Source of the DNA: Lachnotalea sp041821265
GTDB lineage: Bacteria > Bacillota > Clostridia > Lachnospirales > Lachnospiraceae
Direction: 5' to 3'
Assembly (NCBI GenBank): GCA_041821265.1
Contig: JBGUEQ010000025.1
Span: 4,132 to 68,131 of the forward strand
DNA length: 64,000 bases
Shown: one piece after another, positions 23,395-32,206 of the stretch
Layout of the letters: each line of letters opens with the position of its first letter
Position numbering within the stretch: position 1 is the stretch's first letter
Position numbers and translations under genes: made by a program
Notes under the pieces: model-generated
Database searches by the model: none
What the model was told of the DNA's origin: nothing
What the model saw: the letters and a program-made list of their open reading frames with translations, nothing else

Positions 23395-23409
23395 TAAAGT
23401 GATTAATTG

Positions 23410-23470
23410 GTAACTATAAAGATACTGAATAGTTAATTGAATTGTAACGATGAAGGCAATGAATAATTAC
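23410..23470 (+). repeat. Two tandem family A right-end fragments
   Basis: GTAACTATAAAGATACTGAATAGTTA (23410-23435, read in parts) and GTAACGATGAAGGCAATGAATAATTAC (23444-23470, read in parts) both match the right end of family A. Confidence 0.6.
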
Positions 23471-23485
23471 ATTAATTTAATACTA

Positions 23486-23510
23486 GGGACATAGTGAAAT
23501 ACTATGTCCC
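23486..23510 (+). terminator. Intra-operon hairpin between binding protein and permease genes
   Basis: Perfect 9-bp stem GGGACATAG (23486-23494) with CTATGTCCC (23502-23510), with no strong T-tract. Likely a partial terminator or mRNA stabiliser. Confidence 0.5.
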
Positions 23511-23603
23511 AAATATTTTCTACTGTCATATACAATTGAGTTGTTCTATTTTATATGACAATAGAAAATGTATTAAATCATAAAACGAAGGGAAGACAAT
23601 CAT

Positions 23604-24266
23604 ATGAATGGTGCAATGGAAAAGATAATTGGCTGGTTACCAGCACTTTTAGGCGGATTACAGATTACATTATCATTGTCGATTTTATCCGTTATAGCAG
23701 GGTTAATATTAAGTTTATTTTTGGCATTAGGTAAAATATCAAAGAATAAAATCATACAAAAATTAAGTGGGGCATATATCTTCTTCTTTCGAGGAACTCC
23801 ATTGTTAATGCAGTTGTTTTTTATTTACTATGCGTTACCACAGATTTATTCTGGATTTACAATAAAAAGCAGATTTGTGGCAGCATTTATAGCATTTACG
23901 TTGAATTCGGCTGCTTATCAAGCTGAGATAATAAGAGCTGCCATTCAATCGATTGACAAAGGGCAATTAGAAGCTTCTAAGGCACTTGGAATGTCACATG
24001 GACAGGCAATGAGGCTAATCATAATTCCACAGTCTTATAGACGTTTAATACCTCCAGTGGGAAATGAATTTATTATGGTAATTAAAGATACATCACTTGT
24101 TTCGACTATAGCACTAGTAGATTTAATGAAGAAAACGAATCAGATTCAGTCCTCAGCATCTACGGCACTTGTGTATATACCAGCTATGATTTTATATTTG
24201 ATTGTAACAGCAGTATTTACATATATTTTTAATCACCTTGAGAAGAAATTCTCAGTTTACGAATAG
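23604..24266 (+). CDS. Polar amino acid ABC transporter permease
   Basis: A 220-residue protein with about five membrane segments. FFFRGTPLLMQLFFIYYALP, EIIRAAIQSIDKGQLEASKALGMS (each in parts) and IIIPQSYRRLIPPVGNEFI mark the HisM/GlnP permease family; the EAA loop contacts the ATPase. AAGGGAAG precedes ATG 23604. The ATPase gene follows 13 bases after the stop. It works as a homodimer with the binding protein at 22492. Confidence 0.94.
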   Translation: MNGAMEKIIGWLPALLGGLQITLSLSILSVIAGLILSLFLALGKISKNKIIQKLSGAYIFFFRGTPLLMQLFFIYYALPQIYSGFTIKSRFVAAFIAFTLNSAAYQAEIIRAAIQSIDKGQLEASKALGMSHGQAMRLIIIPQSYRRLIPPVGNEFIMVIKDTSLVSTIALVDLMKKTNQIQSSASTALVYIPAMILYLIVTAVFTYIFNHLEKKFSVYE

Positions 24267-24279
24267 GAGGCAAGAGAAT

Positions 24280-25038
24280 ATGTCAATGATTAAAACAGAA
24301 AATTTATCTAAGAGTTTCGGAGATTTAGAAGTTTTAAAAAATATTAATCTTACAGTAGAATCAGGAGAAGTTGTTTGTATTATAGGACCTTCAGGAGCAG
24401 GAAAATCAACCTATCTTCGCTCATTGAATAGATTAGAGAAGATTACAGAAGGTTCTATCTATATTGAAGATAAATTGTTAGAACAAAGAGAAAAGGGTGG
24501 AAGAGTTAATAAAATTACTTCGAAGGAAAGAGCCGAAATTCTATTAGAAGTCGGAATGGTTTTTCAAAGATTTAATTTGTTTCCACATAAAACAGTTTTA
24601 GAAAATGTAATGATTGCGCCTATGAATGTGAAAAAAGTTAGTAAGGTAGATGCAGAAGTTATTGCAAAAGATCTTATTACAAAGGTAGGCTTAGAGGATA
24701 AGATGAATGTTTATCCATCAAAACTTTCAGGTGGACAACAACAGCGTGTTGCGATTGCAAGAGCATTAGCGATGCAACCAAAGATTATGCTATTTGATGA
24801 ACCAACCTCAGCATTAGATCCTGAACTTGTAGGTGAAGTGTTAAGTGTTATGAAGAAGCTAGCAGAAGATGGAATGACTATGCTTGTGGTAACGCATGAG
24901 ATGGGCTTTGCAAGAGAAGTTGCAGATCGAGTAGTATTAATGTATCAGGGTGAAATTGAAGAAGTTGGTACACCAGAACAGATTTTTACAAATCCTAAAA
25001 GTGATAAAACAAAACAATTTTTAAATAAAGTATTATAA
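24280..25038 (+). CDS. Polar amino acid ABC transporter ATP-binding protein
   Basis: About 252 residues of the GlnQ/HisP type: Walker A GPSGAGKSTYLRSLNRLE, Q-loop VFQRFNLFPHKTVLENV, signature LSGGQQQRVAIARALAM, Walker B IMLFDEPTSALDPELVGEV and H-loop VVTHEMGFAREVAD. I chose ATG 24280, with AGGAGG at 24265-24270; an upstream in-frame ATG would overlap the permease gene by 29 bases and add unrelated residues. Third gene of the operon, followed by a repeat fragment and a terminator. Confidence 0.95.
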   Translation: MSMIKTENLSKSFGDLEVLKNINLTVESGEVVCIIGPSGAGKSTYLRSLNRLEKITEGSIYIEDKLLEQREKGGRVNKITSKERAEILLEVGMVFQRFNLFPHKTVLENVMIAPMNVKKVSKVDAEVIAKDLITKVGLEDKMNVYPSKLSGGQQQRVAIARALAMQPKIMLFDEPTSALDPELVGEVLSVMKKLAEDGMTMLVVTHEMGFAREVADRVVLMYQGEIEEVGTPEQIFTNPKSDKTKQFLNKVL

Positions 25039-25045
25039 AATAGAA

Positions 25046-25072
25046 ATAACGATGAAAGTACTGTATAGTAAC
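25046..25072 (+). repeat. Family A right-end fragment
   Basis: ATAACGATGAAAGTACTGTATAGTAAC (in parts) is a diverged right end of family A. Confidence 0.5.
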
Positions 25073-25129
25073 GATTTTAATAATATATATGTAAAAGTTA
25101 TTTGTGACTACAAGTGTTACAATGAAATT

Positions 25130-25171
25130 AAAGCTGAATTTTCGTGAATATTACGATTATTCAGCTTTTTT
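25130..25171 (+). terminator. Terminator of the amino acid ABC operon
   Basis: AAAGCTGAAT (25130-25139) pairs with ATTCAGCTTT (25159-25168), with inner TCGT/ACGA, followed by TTT. Confidence 0.8.
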
Positions 25172-25256
25172 GTTATTTAAAGTAAAAATATAAAATTTAT
25201 TTTATAAACAAAAGGCGCTTAGTGTCAAAATAAAGTGAAAAATACCGCGTTTTTGC

Positions 25257-25285
25257 TTGACATATAACCTATTTAACTTTATAAT
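25257..25285 (+). promoter_or_regulatory. Strong promoter of the MarR operon
   Basis: Consensus TTGACA (25257-25262), exact 17-bp spacer, consensus TATAAT (25280-25285). A consensus promoter in front of a MarR gene suggests strong repression by that regulator, though no clear palindrome is visible at the -10. Confidence 0.8.
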
Positions 25286-25344
25286 TACTTTTATTGCGAA
25301 AGATTAGGAAGCTAACAATTAGCTACCAAAGAATAGGAGCTCTT

Positions 25345-25776
25345 ATGGATCAAAGTTTTCATTATCTAATTATGATTAATCAAGCATTGTTTCAAAAAAA
25401 GGCTTTAAAAAATCTTATGGAAATAGAATTAACACCGGGACAACCAAAAGTATTAGATTTTCTGTTTCTTCATGACGGGAGTATGCAAAAAGACATTGCA
25501 TATGGATGTCAGATCGAACCAGCTACATTAACAGGAATTTTAGCACATATGGAAGATAATGGATTGGTGGAACGTCATATGAAAAATGGAAATCGTCGTT
25601 CTAGTTATGTTTACTTGACGGATGATGGAAGAGAAAAAGCAATAAAAGTTATTCAGATATTTGGTGAATTAGAGGAAGTTGTATTCAAAGGGATTGACAA
25701 GAAAGATAGAGAGCAGTTTATAAAAATATTTTATCAAATATGTTATAATATGACCGAGACAGAGGGACTACAATGA
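25345..25776 (+). CDS. MarR family transcriptional regulator
   Basis: About 143 residues with a winged helix: LTPGQPKVLDFLFLHDGSMQKDIAYGCQIEPATLTGILAHMEDNGLVERH and NGNRRSSYVYLTDDGREKA (described in parts: HTH about 30-75, wing about 78-95). Probably represses its own operon. I chose ATG 25345 with AGGAGC seven bases upstream; a start at 25294 adds 17 residues not usual for MarR. Its last four bases overlap the start of the following membrane/kinase fusion gene, so the two are translationally coupled and the fusion is its likely regulated partner. Confidence 0.88.
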   Translation: MDQSFHYLIMINQALFQKKALKNLMEIELTPGQPKVLDFLFLHDGSMQKDIAYGCQIEPATLTGILAHMEDNGLVERHMKNGNRRSSYVYLTDDGREKAIKVIQIFGELEEVVFKGIDKKDREQFIKIFYQICYNMTETEGLQ

Positions 25777-27059
25777 GTAAAAAAGAACTATTTAAACGTT
25801 ATATGTTATTTGTTATTGGATTATTTATTAATTCATTTGGTGTAAGTTTTATAACGAAAGCGAGACTTGGTACATCACCAATTTCAAGTATACCATATAC
25901 ATTAAGCCTTGGATTTACACCGACATTAGGTGTTTTTACTCTTTATATGAGTATTATTTTAATTATATTACAAATCATGTTACTTCGTAAAAAATTCCCA
26001 AAACACTATTTATTACAGATTCCAGTGTCGTTTGCATTTTCAGGATTTATTGATTTAACTATGAATCAGTTATCCTTTATGAATCAGGATACATATTTCA
26101 TGAGTTTTGTATCTCTGATAGCAGGATGTGCAATATTAGGAGTGGGTGTCTATTTAGAGATGGTTGCAGATGTGGTAATGCTACCAGGTGAATCATTTGT
26201 GAAAGCAGTGTCTGTTACTTTTCATACAGATTTTGGTAAGACTAAGGTTGTATTTGACAGCTCAATGACTATCATTGCAGGTGTGATTGGATTTGTTTTA
26301 TTTCACAAACTGGCAGGTGTACGTGAAGGAACTGTTATTGCAGCACTACTTGTAGGGATGATAGCGAGGTTTTTAAAAAGAAAAATAGTATTTGTTGATA
26401 ATTTCTTAAAGGAAAATAGTAGAGTAGTAGAAGAAGCCCAAATTCAAAGAACACCGGGTAAAATTGTTATTACAATTAGCAGAGAATATGGTAGTGGTGG
26501 AAGAAATATTGCTCAGGAATTGGCGCAAGACCTTGGATATGAGTATTATGATAAAAATATTATTACAATGACTGCCAACGAAAGTCATTTACCACAATCT
26601 TACATAGAAGCAAAAGAGCAAATAATGACAAACAGCTTACTGTATGATTTGTTTTCGCAATATAAAACCTTAAACGAAACAGAAACTGAATATGATGAGC
26701 TGTATGAAATTGAGGCTAAAATTATACGAGATGCTGGTAGCAAAGGGAATTGCGTCATTGTTGGACGATGTGCAGATTATATTTTGAAAGATGTTGCAAA
26801 TTGTTTTAATATATTTATATATGCAAGCGAAGATTATAAAGTAAATCAAATTATGAAGCGCGAGCATTTAGAAAAAATCAAAGCAACAAAACATATGCAC
26901 GATATCAATAAAAAACGTTTTGTACATTATAAATATTATACTGGAAAAATATTAGGACATTCGAAGAATTATAATCTATGCTTGGACGTTAGTACACTTG
27001 ATGTAGATGCGACAGTCGCAATCATCAAACAGTATATAGACTTTTCACAAGTAAAGTAA
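25773..27059 (+). CDS. YczE/DUF6198-type membrane protein fused to a cytidylate kinase-like domain
   Basis: A 428-residue fusion. Residues 1-205 hold about five membrane segments with INSFGVSFITKARLGTSPIS, VYLEMVADVVMLPGESFVKA and LLVGMIARFLKRKI, typical of the YczE/YitT-like DUF6198 family. Residues 225-425 are a cytidylate kinase-like domain: ITISREYGSGGRNIAQELAQ with the glycine-rich loop, YYDKNII, and VIVGRCADYIL. True Cmk phosphorylates CMP, but the cytidylate kinase-like family has no settled substrate. The start overlaps the MarR stop codon (ATGA). The coupling of a sensor-like membrane part with a nucleotide-binding part is unusual; function is unknown. Confidence 0.85.
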   Translation: MSKKELFKRYMLFVIGLFINSFGVSFITKARLGTSPISSIPYTLSLGFTPTLGVFTLYMSIILIILQIMLLRKKFPKHYLLQIPVSFAFSGFIDLTMNQLSFMNQDTYFMSFVSLIAGCAILGVGVYLEMVADVVMLPGESFVKAVSVTFHTDFGKTKVVFDSSMTIIAGVIGFVLFHKLAGVREGTVIAALLVGMIARFLKRKIVFVDNFLKENSRVVEEAQIQRTPGKIVITISREYGSGGRNIAQELAQDLGYEYYDKNIITMTANESHLPQSYIEAKEQIMTNSLLYDLFSQYKTLNETETEYDELYEIEAKIIRDAGSKGNCVIVGRCADYILKDVANCFNIFIYASEDYKVNQIMKREHLEKIKATKHMHDINKKRFVHYKYYTGKILGHSKNYNLCLDVSTLDVDATVAIIKQYIDFSQVK

Positions 27060-27067
27060 AACAAAAC

Positions 27068-27099
27068 AAAGGGTAACGGGTAAGATTTCCGTTACCTTT
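27068..27099 (+). terminator. Terminator of the MarR operon
   Basis: AAAG-G-GTAACGG (27068-27079, one bulge) pairs with CCGTTACCTTT (27089-27099), nine bases after the stop codon. Confidence 0.7.
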
Positions 27100-27145
27100 C
27101 ATAATGTATATACAATGCATTTCGTTACAAATAGTTTATGTTAAT

Positions 27146-27182
27146 AATTGTATCTGATCTCTCGTTAGGATTAGATACAATT
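27146..27182 (-). terminator. Hairpin at the end of the FtsX-like remnant
   Basis: Perfect 10-bp inverted repeat AATTGTATCT (27146-27155) with AGATACAATT (27173-27182), touching the stop codon of the minus-strand remnant. Probably its old terminator. Confidence 0.5.
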
Positions 27183-27539
27183 ATTCTGCATCCCTTAAAC
27201 GTTCCACAATAGTTTGTTTTGTTGTGAAATGATAGGAGACAATAGGCAAAATCACACCAATCAACAAAAAAATAGGAGTTACTAAAATCACTGGAACAAG
27301 CGTAAAGTGGTAAGTAAAGAACCAGAGTAAATTGCTCAAAGAATTATTTAGCAGAGGACCCATGAGAAGACTTAAAACCAAGGAGATTCCCATTGCAACG
27401 AAGGTGTAGAAAATACCTTCGTACATCAGTAGCCGTTTTAATACAGTACTACTAAAATTGTCTTCTTTTTGCTACGGCCCAAGTTTGCCAAAGCCATACG
27501 ATAGATATTTGTACAACCATTGTTCTTTTTATTTGTTTT
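27181..27539 (-). pseudogene. Decayed FtsX/MacB-type ABC permease
   Basis: The 81-codon frame 27181-27426 codes for the C-terminal two membrane segments and tail (VSYHFTTKQTIVERLRDAE) of FtsX-like antibiotic-peptide exporters. Directly upstream in another frame, down to a stop at 27438, is a typical internal block YRMALANLGRSKKKTILVVL from the middle of such permeases. The several hundred residues normally between them are missing, so this is an internally deleted, frameshifted ruin. No ATPase partner is nearby. Confidence 0.8.
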
Positions 27540-27748
27540 TCGGGAATTCGTATTCTCTGTATAGCGATTTACGGAAATTCCATTTATGTAGAAGAAATAA
27601 TGAAAGATAAGCTGGTAGTTGTAGATTCCCCGCAGAATCCTTATTGTGAAAAAGAAAAAATTACAGTAGATGATTTGAGAAAATTAAGTTTTGTGGTGCA
27701 CAAAACGGACTCTCAAAGAATATATAAAATGGTAACTATTCATTACTG
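27540..27748 (+). pseudogene. LysR-type regulator remnant (effector-binding domain)
   Basis: An open frame without a start reads IYGNSIYVEEIMKDKLVVVD, then SPQNPYCEKEKITVDDLRKL and SFVVHKTDSQR. This matches the part of LysR effector domains usually written as MKDELVLI..HP.A....I...DL...F. The HTH and the C-terminal third are absent. The frame runs into the family A palindrome at 27728, which supplies its stop, suggesting that the repeat truncated it. It abuts the FtsX remnant with no gap. Confidence 0.65.
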
Positions 27749-27761
27749 AATAGTTACCATT
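27728..27761 (+). repeat. Minimal family A palindrome
   Basis: AATGGTAACTATTCA (27728-27742) and its exact reverse complement (27747-27761) around TTAC: the two ends of family A joined with no interior. Confidence 0.75.
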
Positions 27762-27792
27762 TATTACAAGTTAGATTTATTCTAATGATTAT

Positions 27793-27898
27793 AAACAAAG
27801 TGTCTGCGCGCAGACACTTTCGCGCCCACGCGGGTTGCGTAGCAACACATTTCCTACCGCGTTGTGTGCATCTTGTCACGTAGTGTCTTTTATCAAAT
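27793..27898 (-). repeat. Dispersed repeat family C, copy 2 (inverted)
   Basis: The reverse complement matches 6030-6134 almost throughout, including GACAAGATGCACAC, TGTGTTGCTACGCAACC and the terminal AAAGTGTCTGC/GCAGACACTTT hairpin. Its edge lies one base from the stop codon of the broken chemoreceptor. Confidence 0.8.
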
Positions 27899-27899
27899 A

Positions 27900-29256
27900 T
27901 TACACTATAAATTTACCAACTGCTGATTTTAACAAAATAGCAGTTTCAGAACTTGATTTTCCTTGCATATCAACCTCAGCAACCAATTGTACAATTTCTG
28001 TAATTCTTTCGGCGATATTTTCAGTTCCAGCGGCTCCATCATTCATTGATACGGACACATCGTTAATCGCTTTCATGATACCTTCCATAGTGGCACTTAA
28101 TTCCTCAGAGGTAGCACTGATATCGGCTACAAGTTCATCTACAAAACTTGCATCTTTTTCGTAAGCATTTCCGGTTTGTACAATTTCTTTATAATCATTT
28201 AATACGGTATTATCCATAAATTGAACTAGATGTTTTGCACTATTTGATAAATCATCTACTGCCATAACCACTTCGGTTGTTATGCTTTGTATCTTGGAAA
28301 CGGTAGATTTAGAATCATCTGCTAATTTTCCAATTTCGCTTGCAACTACAGCAAAACCTCTTCCGGCTTCTCCAGCGCGTGCTGCTTCAATAGAAGCATT
28401 TAGCGCAAGTAAATTTGTTTGAGCGGATATTTCCATGATACTGTTAGATAAAGCATTAATTTCACTTATTTTCTCTGATTTTACAAGTGCAGTTTCCAAT
28501 TCCGATTTCGCTTTGTTATAGATTTTATTTGCTTCAATTTCGGACTTTAGAGCACTTTCTTTTAATGCTGTAGCTCTTGATTTTATATCTACTACGGCTA
28601 AAGCACCATGAGATGCTTTTTCTGCCATTGAACCGATTGCAATTTCAATTTCACTTGAAGACACATTTACTTCTTCTGCGGAAGCAGCAGTTTCCTCCAT
28701 CCCAGCAGATAATTCTTCTACAGTTGCAGAGGAATCTGTGATATTTTCATTCAATGAAACCAAGCAATCTGATACAACAGAAGAGTTATGTAAAACTAAA
28801 TTAGCACGTTCATTTACTTCTTGAATAATAGCCCTAATATTTTGTATAAAAAGATTAACAGAGTTTGCTAAACCTCCAAGCTCATCTTTTGATTTAATAT
28901 TAATGGTTCTTGTTAGATCACCGCCACTGCATATCATCAATTCTTGCATCAGAAGATTTTTCCTTCATGTTTTGTAAAAGTGTAGTGATGTTAGTATTCA
29001 TTTCTTCCATTCTTATTTCTAATACATCCATATCATCTGCAGAAGTTAAAATAATATGTTGAAATTCAAAACTACGAAAACGTGCAATATCAAAATTTAA
29101 ATTATTTGCAGCTGTCATTTGTGGAATAAGTTCTTCACTTATGATAGTAGATTGATTGTTCACTGCATTCAACTGAATAAGGGAATAGAGGCCTACAAAT
29201 GCTAATGTGGTTAATATTAAAGCAAATGTAATAATTAATTTTTTCTTAATAGTCAT
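27900..29256 (-). pseudogene. Methyl-accepting chemotaxis protein, internally deleted and frameshifted
   Basis: The N-terminal frame (28918-29256, 112 codons) begins MTIKKKLIITFALILTTLAF, a membrane segment, then a helical sensor region. The C-terminal frame (27900-28949) resumes inside the HAMP domain (GGDLTRTINIKSKDELGGLA) and carries a full signalling domain with SAQTNLLALNASIEAARAG and VVASEIGKLADDS. The end of the sensor, the second membrane segment and the first half of HAMP are missing and the frames differ. The product cannot couple the periplasmic sensor to the signalling domain. A cytoplasmic fragment from the ATG at 28949 is conceivable but lacks an obvious ribosome binding site. 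Confidence 0.8.
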
Positions 29257-29594
29257 GATTGTTATTACCTTTCTCTTCAGCGATAATGTGGTTAGGCTTA
29301 GTTATGATAAATTATATCATAACTATCTAGTATTAATTTAAAATAGTAATTAAAAAAGTATTAAAAATTAAGAAAATTAAGTATATAATAAGATAATAAA
29401 TATTAAATTTATAAAAAAACAAAATAATTCTATTCGAAAATCAAATTGGAATAAATTTAAATATAATTCAAACAATATATTTAAACAAAAAATACAAGAA
29501 TCTAAAGTAAATTACTTTTGATACTATAAGATGTTTTTCTCAAGTCAGATTTTTTGTTAATTGAAAAATTGTAAGAATAAGTGGTATTTCAACA
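29257..29594. other. AT-rich gene-free stretch
   Basis: Between the broken chemoreceptor and the rlmI promoter. It is very AT-rich and contains no credible ORF, RNA gene or repeat copy. AAAGGT near 29266-29271 is the chemoreceptor's ribosome binding site on the minus strand. Confidence 0.5.
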
Positions 29595-29623
29595 TTGAAA
29601 TATTAAAGTCAATGTACTATACT
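29595..29623 (+). promoter_or_regulatory. Promoter of the rlmI-fol operon
   Basis: TTGAAA (29595-29600), 17-bp spacer, TATACT (29618-29623), 88 bases ahead of the first gene. Confidence 0.65.
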
Positions 29624-29710
29624 ATCGTGTATAGTGCAAATGAAGAAATGTAAGATATATTTTGACATAAATCACTATGTGCGAGGTGAAATTGCACAGA
29701 TGGAGGAAAA

Positions 29711-30913
29711 ATGAACGAAGCAATTGTTAAAATCATTAAAGGAAATGGCAGAACCCTCAAGGCGGGTGGAATGTGGGTATTTGATAATGAGATAGATTTA
29801 GTAAAAGGTGATTATGAGAATGGTGATATTGTTATTGTGGAAGATTTTGACGGATACTTCTTGGGAAAAGGATTTATAAATACAAATTCTAAGATTAGAG
29901 TCAGAGTACTTACTAGAAATAGAGAGCAAGAAATAGACAGAGATTTTTTTGAAATGAGAGTGCGAAATGCATGGAAATATAGAAAAAATACAGTTGATAC
30001 ATCAAGTTGCAGACTCATATTTGGAGAAGCAGATTTCTTTCCAGGCCTAGTTATTGATAAATTTTCAGATGTTTTAGTTGTGGAATCGTTAGCACTTGGG
30101 ATTGATAAATTCAAGGAAATGATTGTAGACTTGATCAAAGAAGTACTGAGAGAAGATGGGATTACAATAAGAGGCGTTTACGAAAGAAGCGATGCAAAGG
30201 TAAGACTAAATGAAGGCATGCCTAGGATTAAGGGATTTATAGGTGAAGAATTTGATACCAAAGTAGAAATCATGGAAAATGGTGTTAAATATATAGTTGA
30301 TGTAGAAGAGGGACAAAAAACAGGATTTTTTCTTGATCAGAAATATAATAGGCAGGCAATTGGAAGATTGTGTAAAGATGCCAAGGTATTAGACTGCTTT
30401 ACTCATACGGGGTCTTTTGCACTAAATGCTGGGTTAGCAGGAGCAAAGAGCGTACTAGGTGTAGATGCTTCGGAATTGGGCGTGAATCAAGCAAGAGAGA
30501 ACGCAAAGTTAAATGGGCTTGAAAACATAGTACAATTTGAATGTGCTGATGTGTTTGATTTGTTACCAGCACTAGAGCAAAAGGGAGAAAAGTTTGATGT
30601 CGTTATTCTAGATCCTCCTGCATTTACAAAATCAAAAAATTCAGTTAAAAATGCGGTGAAAGGGTATAAAGAAATTAATTTACGTGGTATGAAGCTTGTT
30701 AATGACGGTGGTTATCTTGCGACTTGTTCTTGCTCTCATTTTATGACGCCAGAATTATTTGCGGATACGATTAAACAGGCAGCTAGAAATGTTCATAAAA
30801 GATTAAGGCAGGTAGAATATAGAACGCAAGCATCCGATCATCCAATCCTTTGGGCGGCAGATGAATCTTATTATCTCAAATTCTATATTTTTCAAGTGTG
30901 TGATGAAAAATAA
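29711..30913 (+). CDS. rlmI: Class I SAM-dependent rRNA methyltransferase, RlmI family
   Basis: A 400-residue protein: N-terminal PUA domain (about 3-80, GGMWVFDNEI), a central EEHEA-like domain with GFFLDQKYNRQAIG, and a methyltransferase domain with VLDCFTHTGSFALNAG (SAM loop), VLGVDAS and the catalytic DPPAFTKSK, where an aspartate-proline-proline motif positions the target cytosine. RlmI methylates a 23S rRNA cytosine in E. coli (m5C1962). GGAGG precedes ATG 29711. It heads the operon; its last base is the A of the folC start (TAATG), so the two are coupled. Confidence 0.9.
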   Translation: MNEAIVKIIKGNGRTLKAGGMWVFDNEIDLVKGDYENGDIVIVEDFDGYFLGKGFINTNSKIRVRVLTRNREQEIDRDFFEMRVRNAWKYRKNTVDTSSCRLIFGEADFFPGLVIDKFSDVLVVESLALGIDKFKEMIVDLIKEVLREDGITIRGVYERSDAKVRLNEGMPRIKGFIGEEFDTKVEIMENGVKYIVDVEEGQKTGFFLDQKYNRQAIGRLCKDAKVLDCFTHTGSFALNAGLAGAKSVLGVDASELGVNQARENAKLNGLENIVQFECADVFDLLPALEQKGEKFDVVILDPPAFTKSKNSVKNAVKGYKEINLRGMKLVNDGGYLATCSCSHFMTPELFADTIKQAARNVHKRLRQVEYRTQASDHPILWAADESYYLKFYIFQVCDEK

Positions 30914-32205
30914 TGTATAGGCAAGCAAGAGAATATTTAAATGGAATAACGAAATATGGAAGTGTGTTAGGGCTAGAAAGTATAACACAGCTGCTGAAAA
31001 GAGTTGGGGACCCTCACAAGGAACTTAAATTTGTTCATATTGCAGGAACAAATGGAAAAGGTTCAACATTAGCATTTATTTCGACTATATTAAAAACAGC
31101 GGGATATAAGACCGGCAGATATATTTCACCTTCCGTATTCTCATATAGAGAAAAAATTCAAGTAAATGAAGAATACATTCAAAAAGAATCACTAGCTAAA
31201 CTGACATTTGTAATAAAAGACGCGATTGAATTAATGCTAGCTTCTGGTTTGGCACATCCTACTGTTTTTGAGGTAGAGACTGTACTTGCGTTTTTATATT
31301 TCAAGCAGGAAAAATGTGATATTGTAGTGATTGAAACCGGTCTTGGTGGACTATTAGATGCAACAAATGTTGTTGAAAATACGATGGTTGCAGTAATAAC
31401 ACCAATTGATAGAGATCATATGGAGTTTCTTGGCGATTCAATAAAGGAAATTGCATGGAATAAAGCAGGAATTATTAAAAAAGATTCCGTTGTTGTTACA
31501 GCAAATCAATCAACAGATGCGATGGAAGTAATAAAAGAACAATGTAGACAGTTTGACAATGAGCTAGAAGTTGCAGATCTCAGTAAGGTAACTAATGTGT
31601 TATATGAAAATTTACAAATACATTTTAATTATAAAGAATTCAATGGAATAGAAATTAATCTTGCGGGAAGTTATCAAATTCAAAATGCAATTGTAGCGAT
31701 TGAGGCTGTGAAGGCCTTAAGAAAGTATGCTTTTTCAATTACCCAAGAAGCGATTTTAGAGGGTCTAAGGACAGCAAGATGGGCTGGAAGATTTGCAAAG
31801 ATTAGTGAAAATCCGCTTATTATTTTGGACGGAGCACATAATGAGGCGGCGGCAATTCGATTACGTGAAACAATTAAGTGTTATTTTGAAGATAAGAAAC
31901 TTATGTTTGTAATAGGCGTATTTGCGGATAAAGACTATGAGAAAATTGCGGAAATTACGACTTCTTTAGCCTATAAAATACTTACAGTGACAACTCCTGA
32001 TAATCCACGCGCTTTAAGTGGAGAAAAACTTGCTCAAACAATTAGTAAATACAATTCTAACGTAGAATACGTAGAATCTATTGAGTCTGCGGTGCAAAAA
32101 TGCTTCAATGAAAAAAACGAAGTTGATGCAATTATTGTATTTGGTTCTTTGTCTTATTTGGGAGCGTTTGAAAAGCAGGTTATGAATAGGAAAGGCGGTA
32201 ATTAG
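30913..32205 (+). CDS. folC: Dihydrofolate synthase / folylpolyglutamate synthase
   Basis: A 430-residue Mur-ligase family enzyme: P-loop HIAGTNGKGSTLAFI, YISPSVFSYREKIQ, VIETGLGGLLDATN with the omega-loop, TPIDRDHMEFLG, and the C-terminal-domain motif LDGAHNEAA. It adds glutamate to dihydropteroate and then to folates. Start ATG 30913 overlaps the rlmI stop. The position at the head of the fol genes agrees with this role. Length is typical. Confidence 0.96.
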   Translation: MYRQAREYLNGITKYGSVLGLESITQLLKRVGDPHKELKFVHIAGTNGKGSTLAFISTILKTAGYKTGRYISPSVFSYREKIQVNEEYIQKESLAKLTFVIKDAIELMLASGLAHPTVFEVETVLAFLYFKQEKCDIVVIETGLGGLLDATNVVENTMVAVITPIDRDHMEFLGDSIKEIAWNKAGIIKKDSVVVTANQSTDAMEVIKEQCRQFDNELEVADLSKVTNVLYENLQIHFNYKEFNGIEINLAGSYQIQNAIVAIEAVKALRKYAFSITQEAILEGLRTARWAGRFAKISENPLIILDGAHNEAAAIRLRETIKCYFEDKKLMFVIGVFADKDYEKIAEITTSLAYKILTVTTPDNPRALSGEKLAQTISKYNSNVEYVESIESAVQKCFNEKNEVDAIIVFGSLSYLGAFEKQVMNRKGGN

Positions 32206-32206
32206 C

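Noticed and set aside
27793..27898. CRISPR repeat
   Set aside because: The related copies are tens of kilobases apart, not arrayed with spacers, and no cas genes are present.
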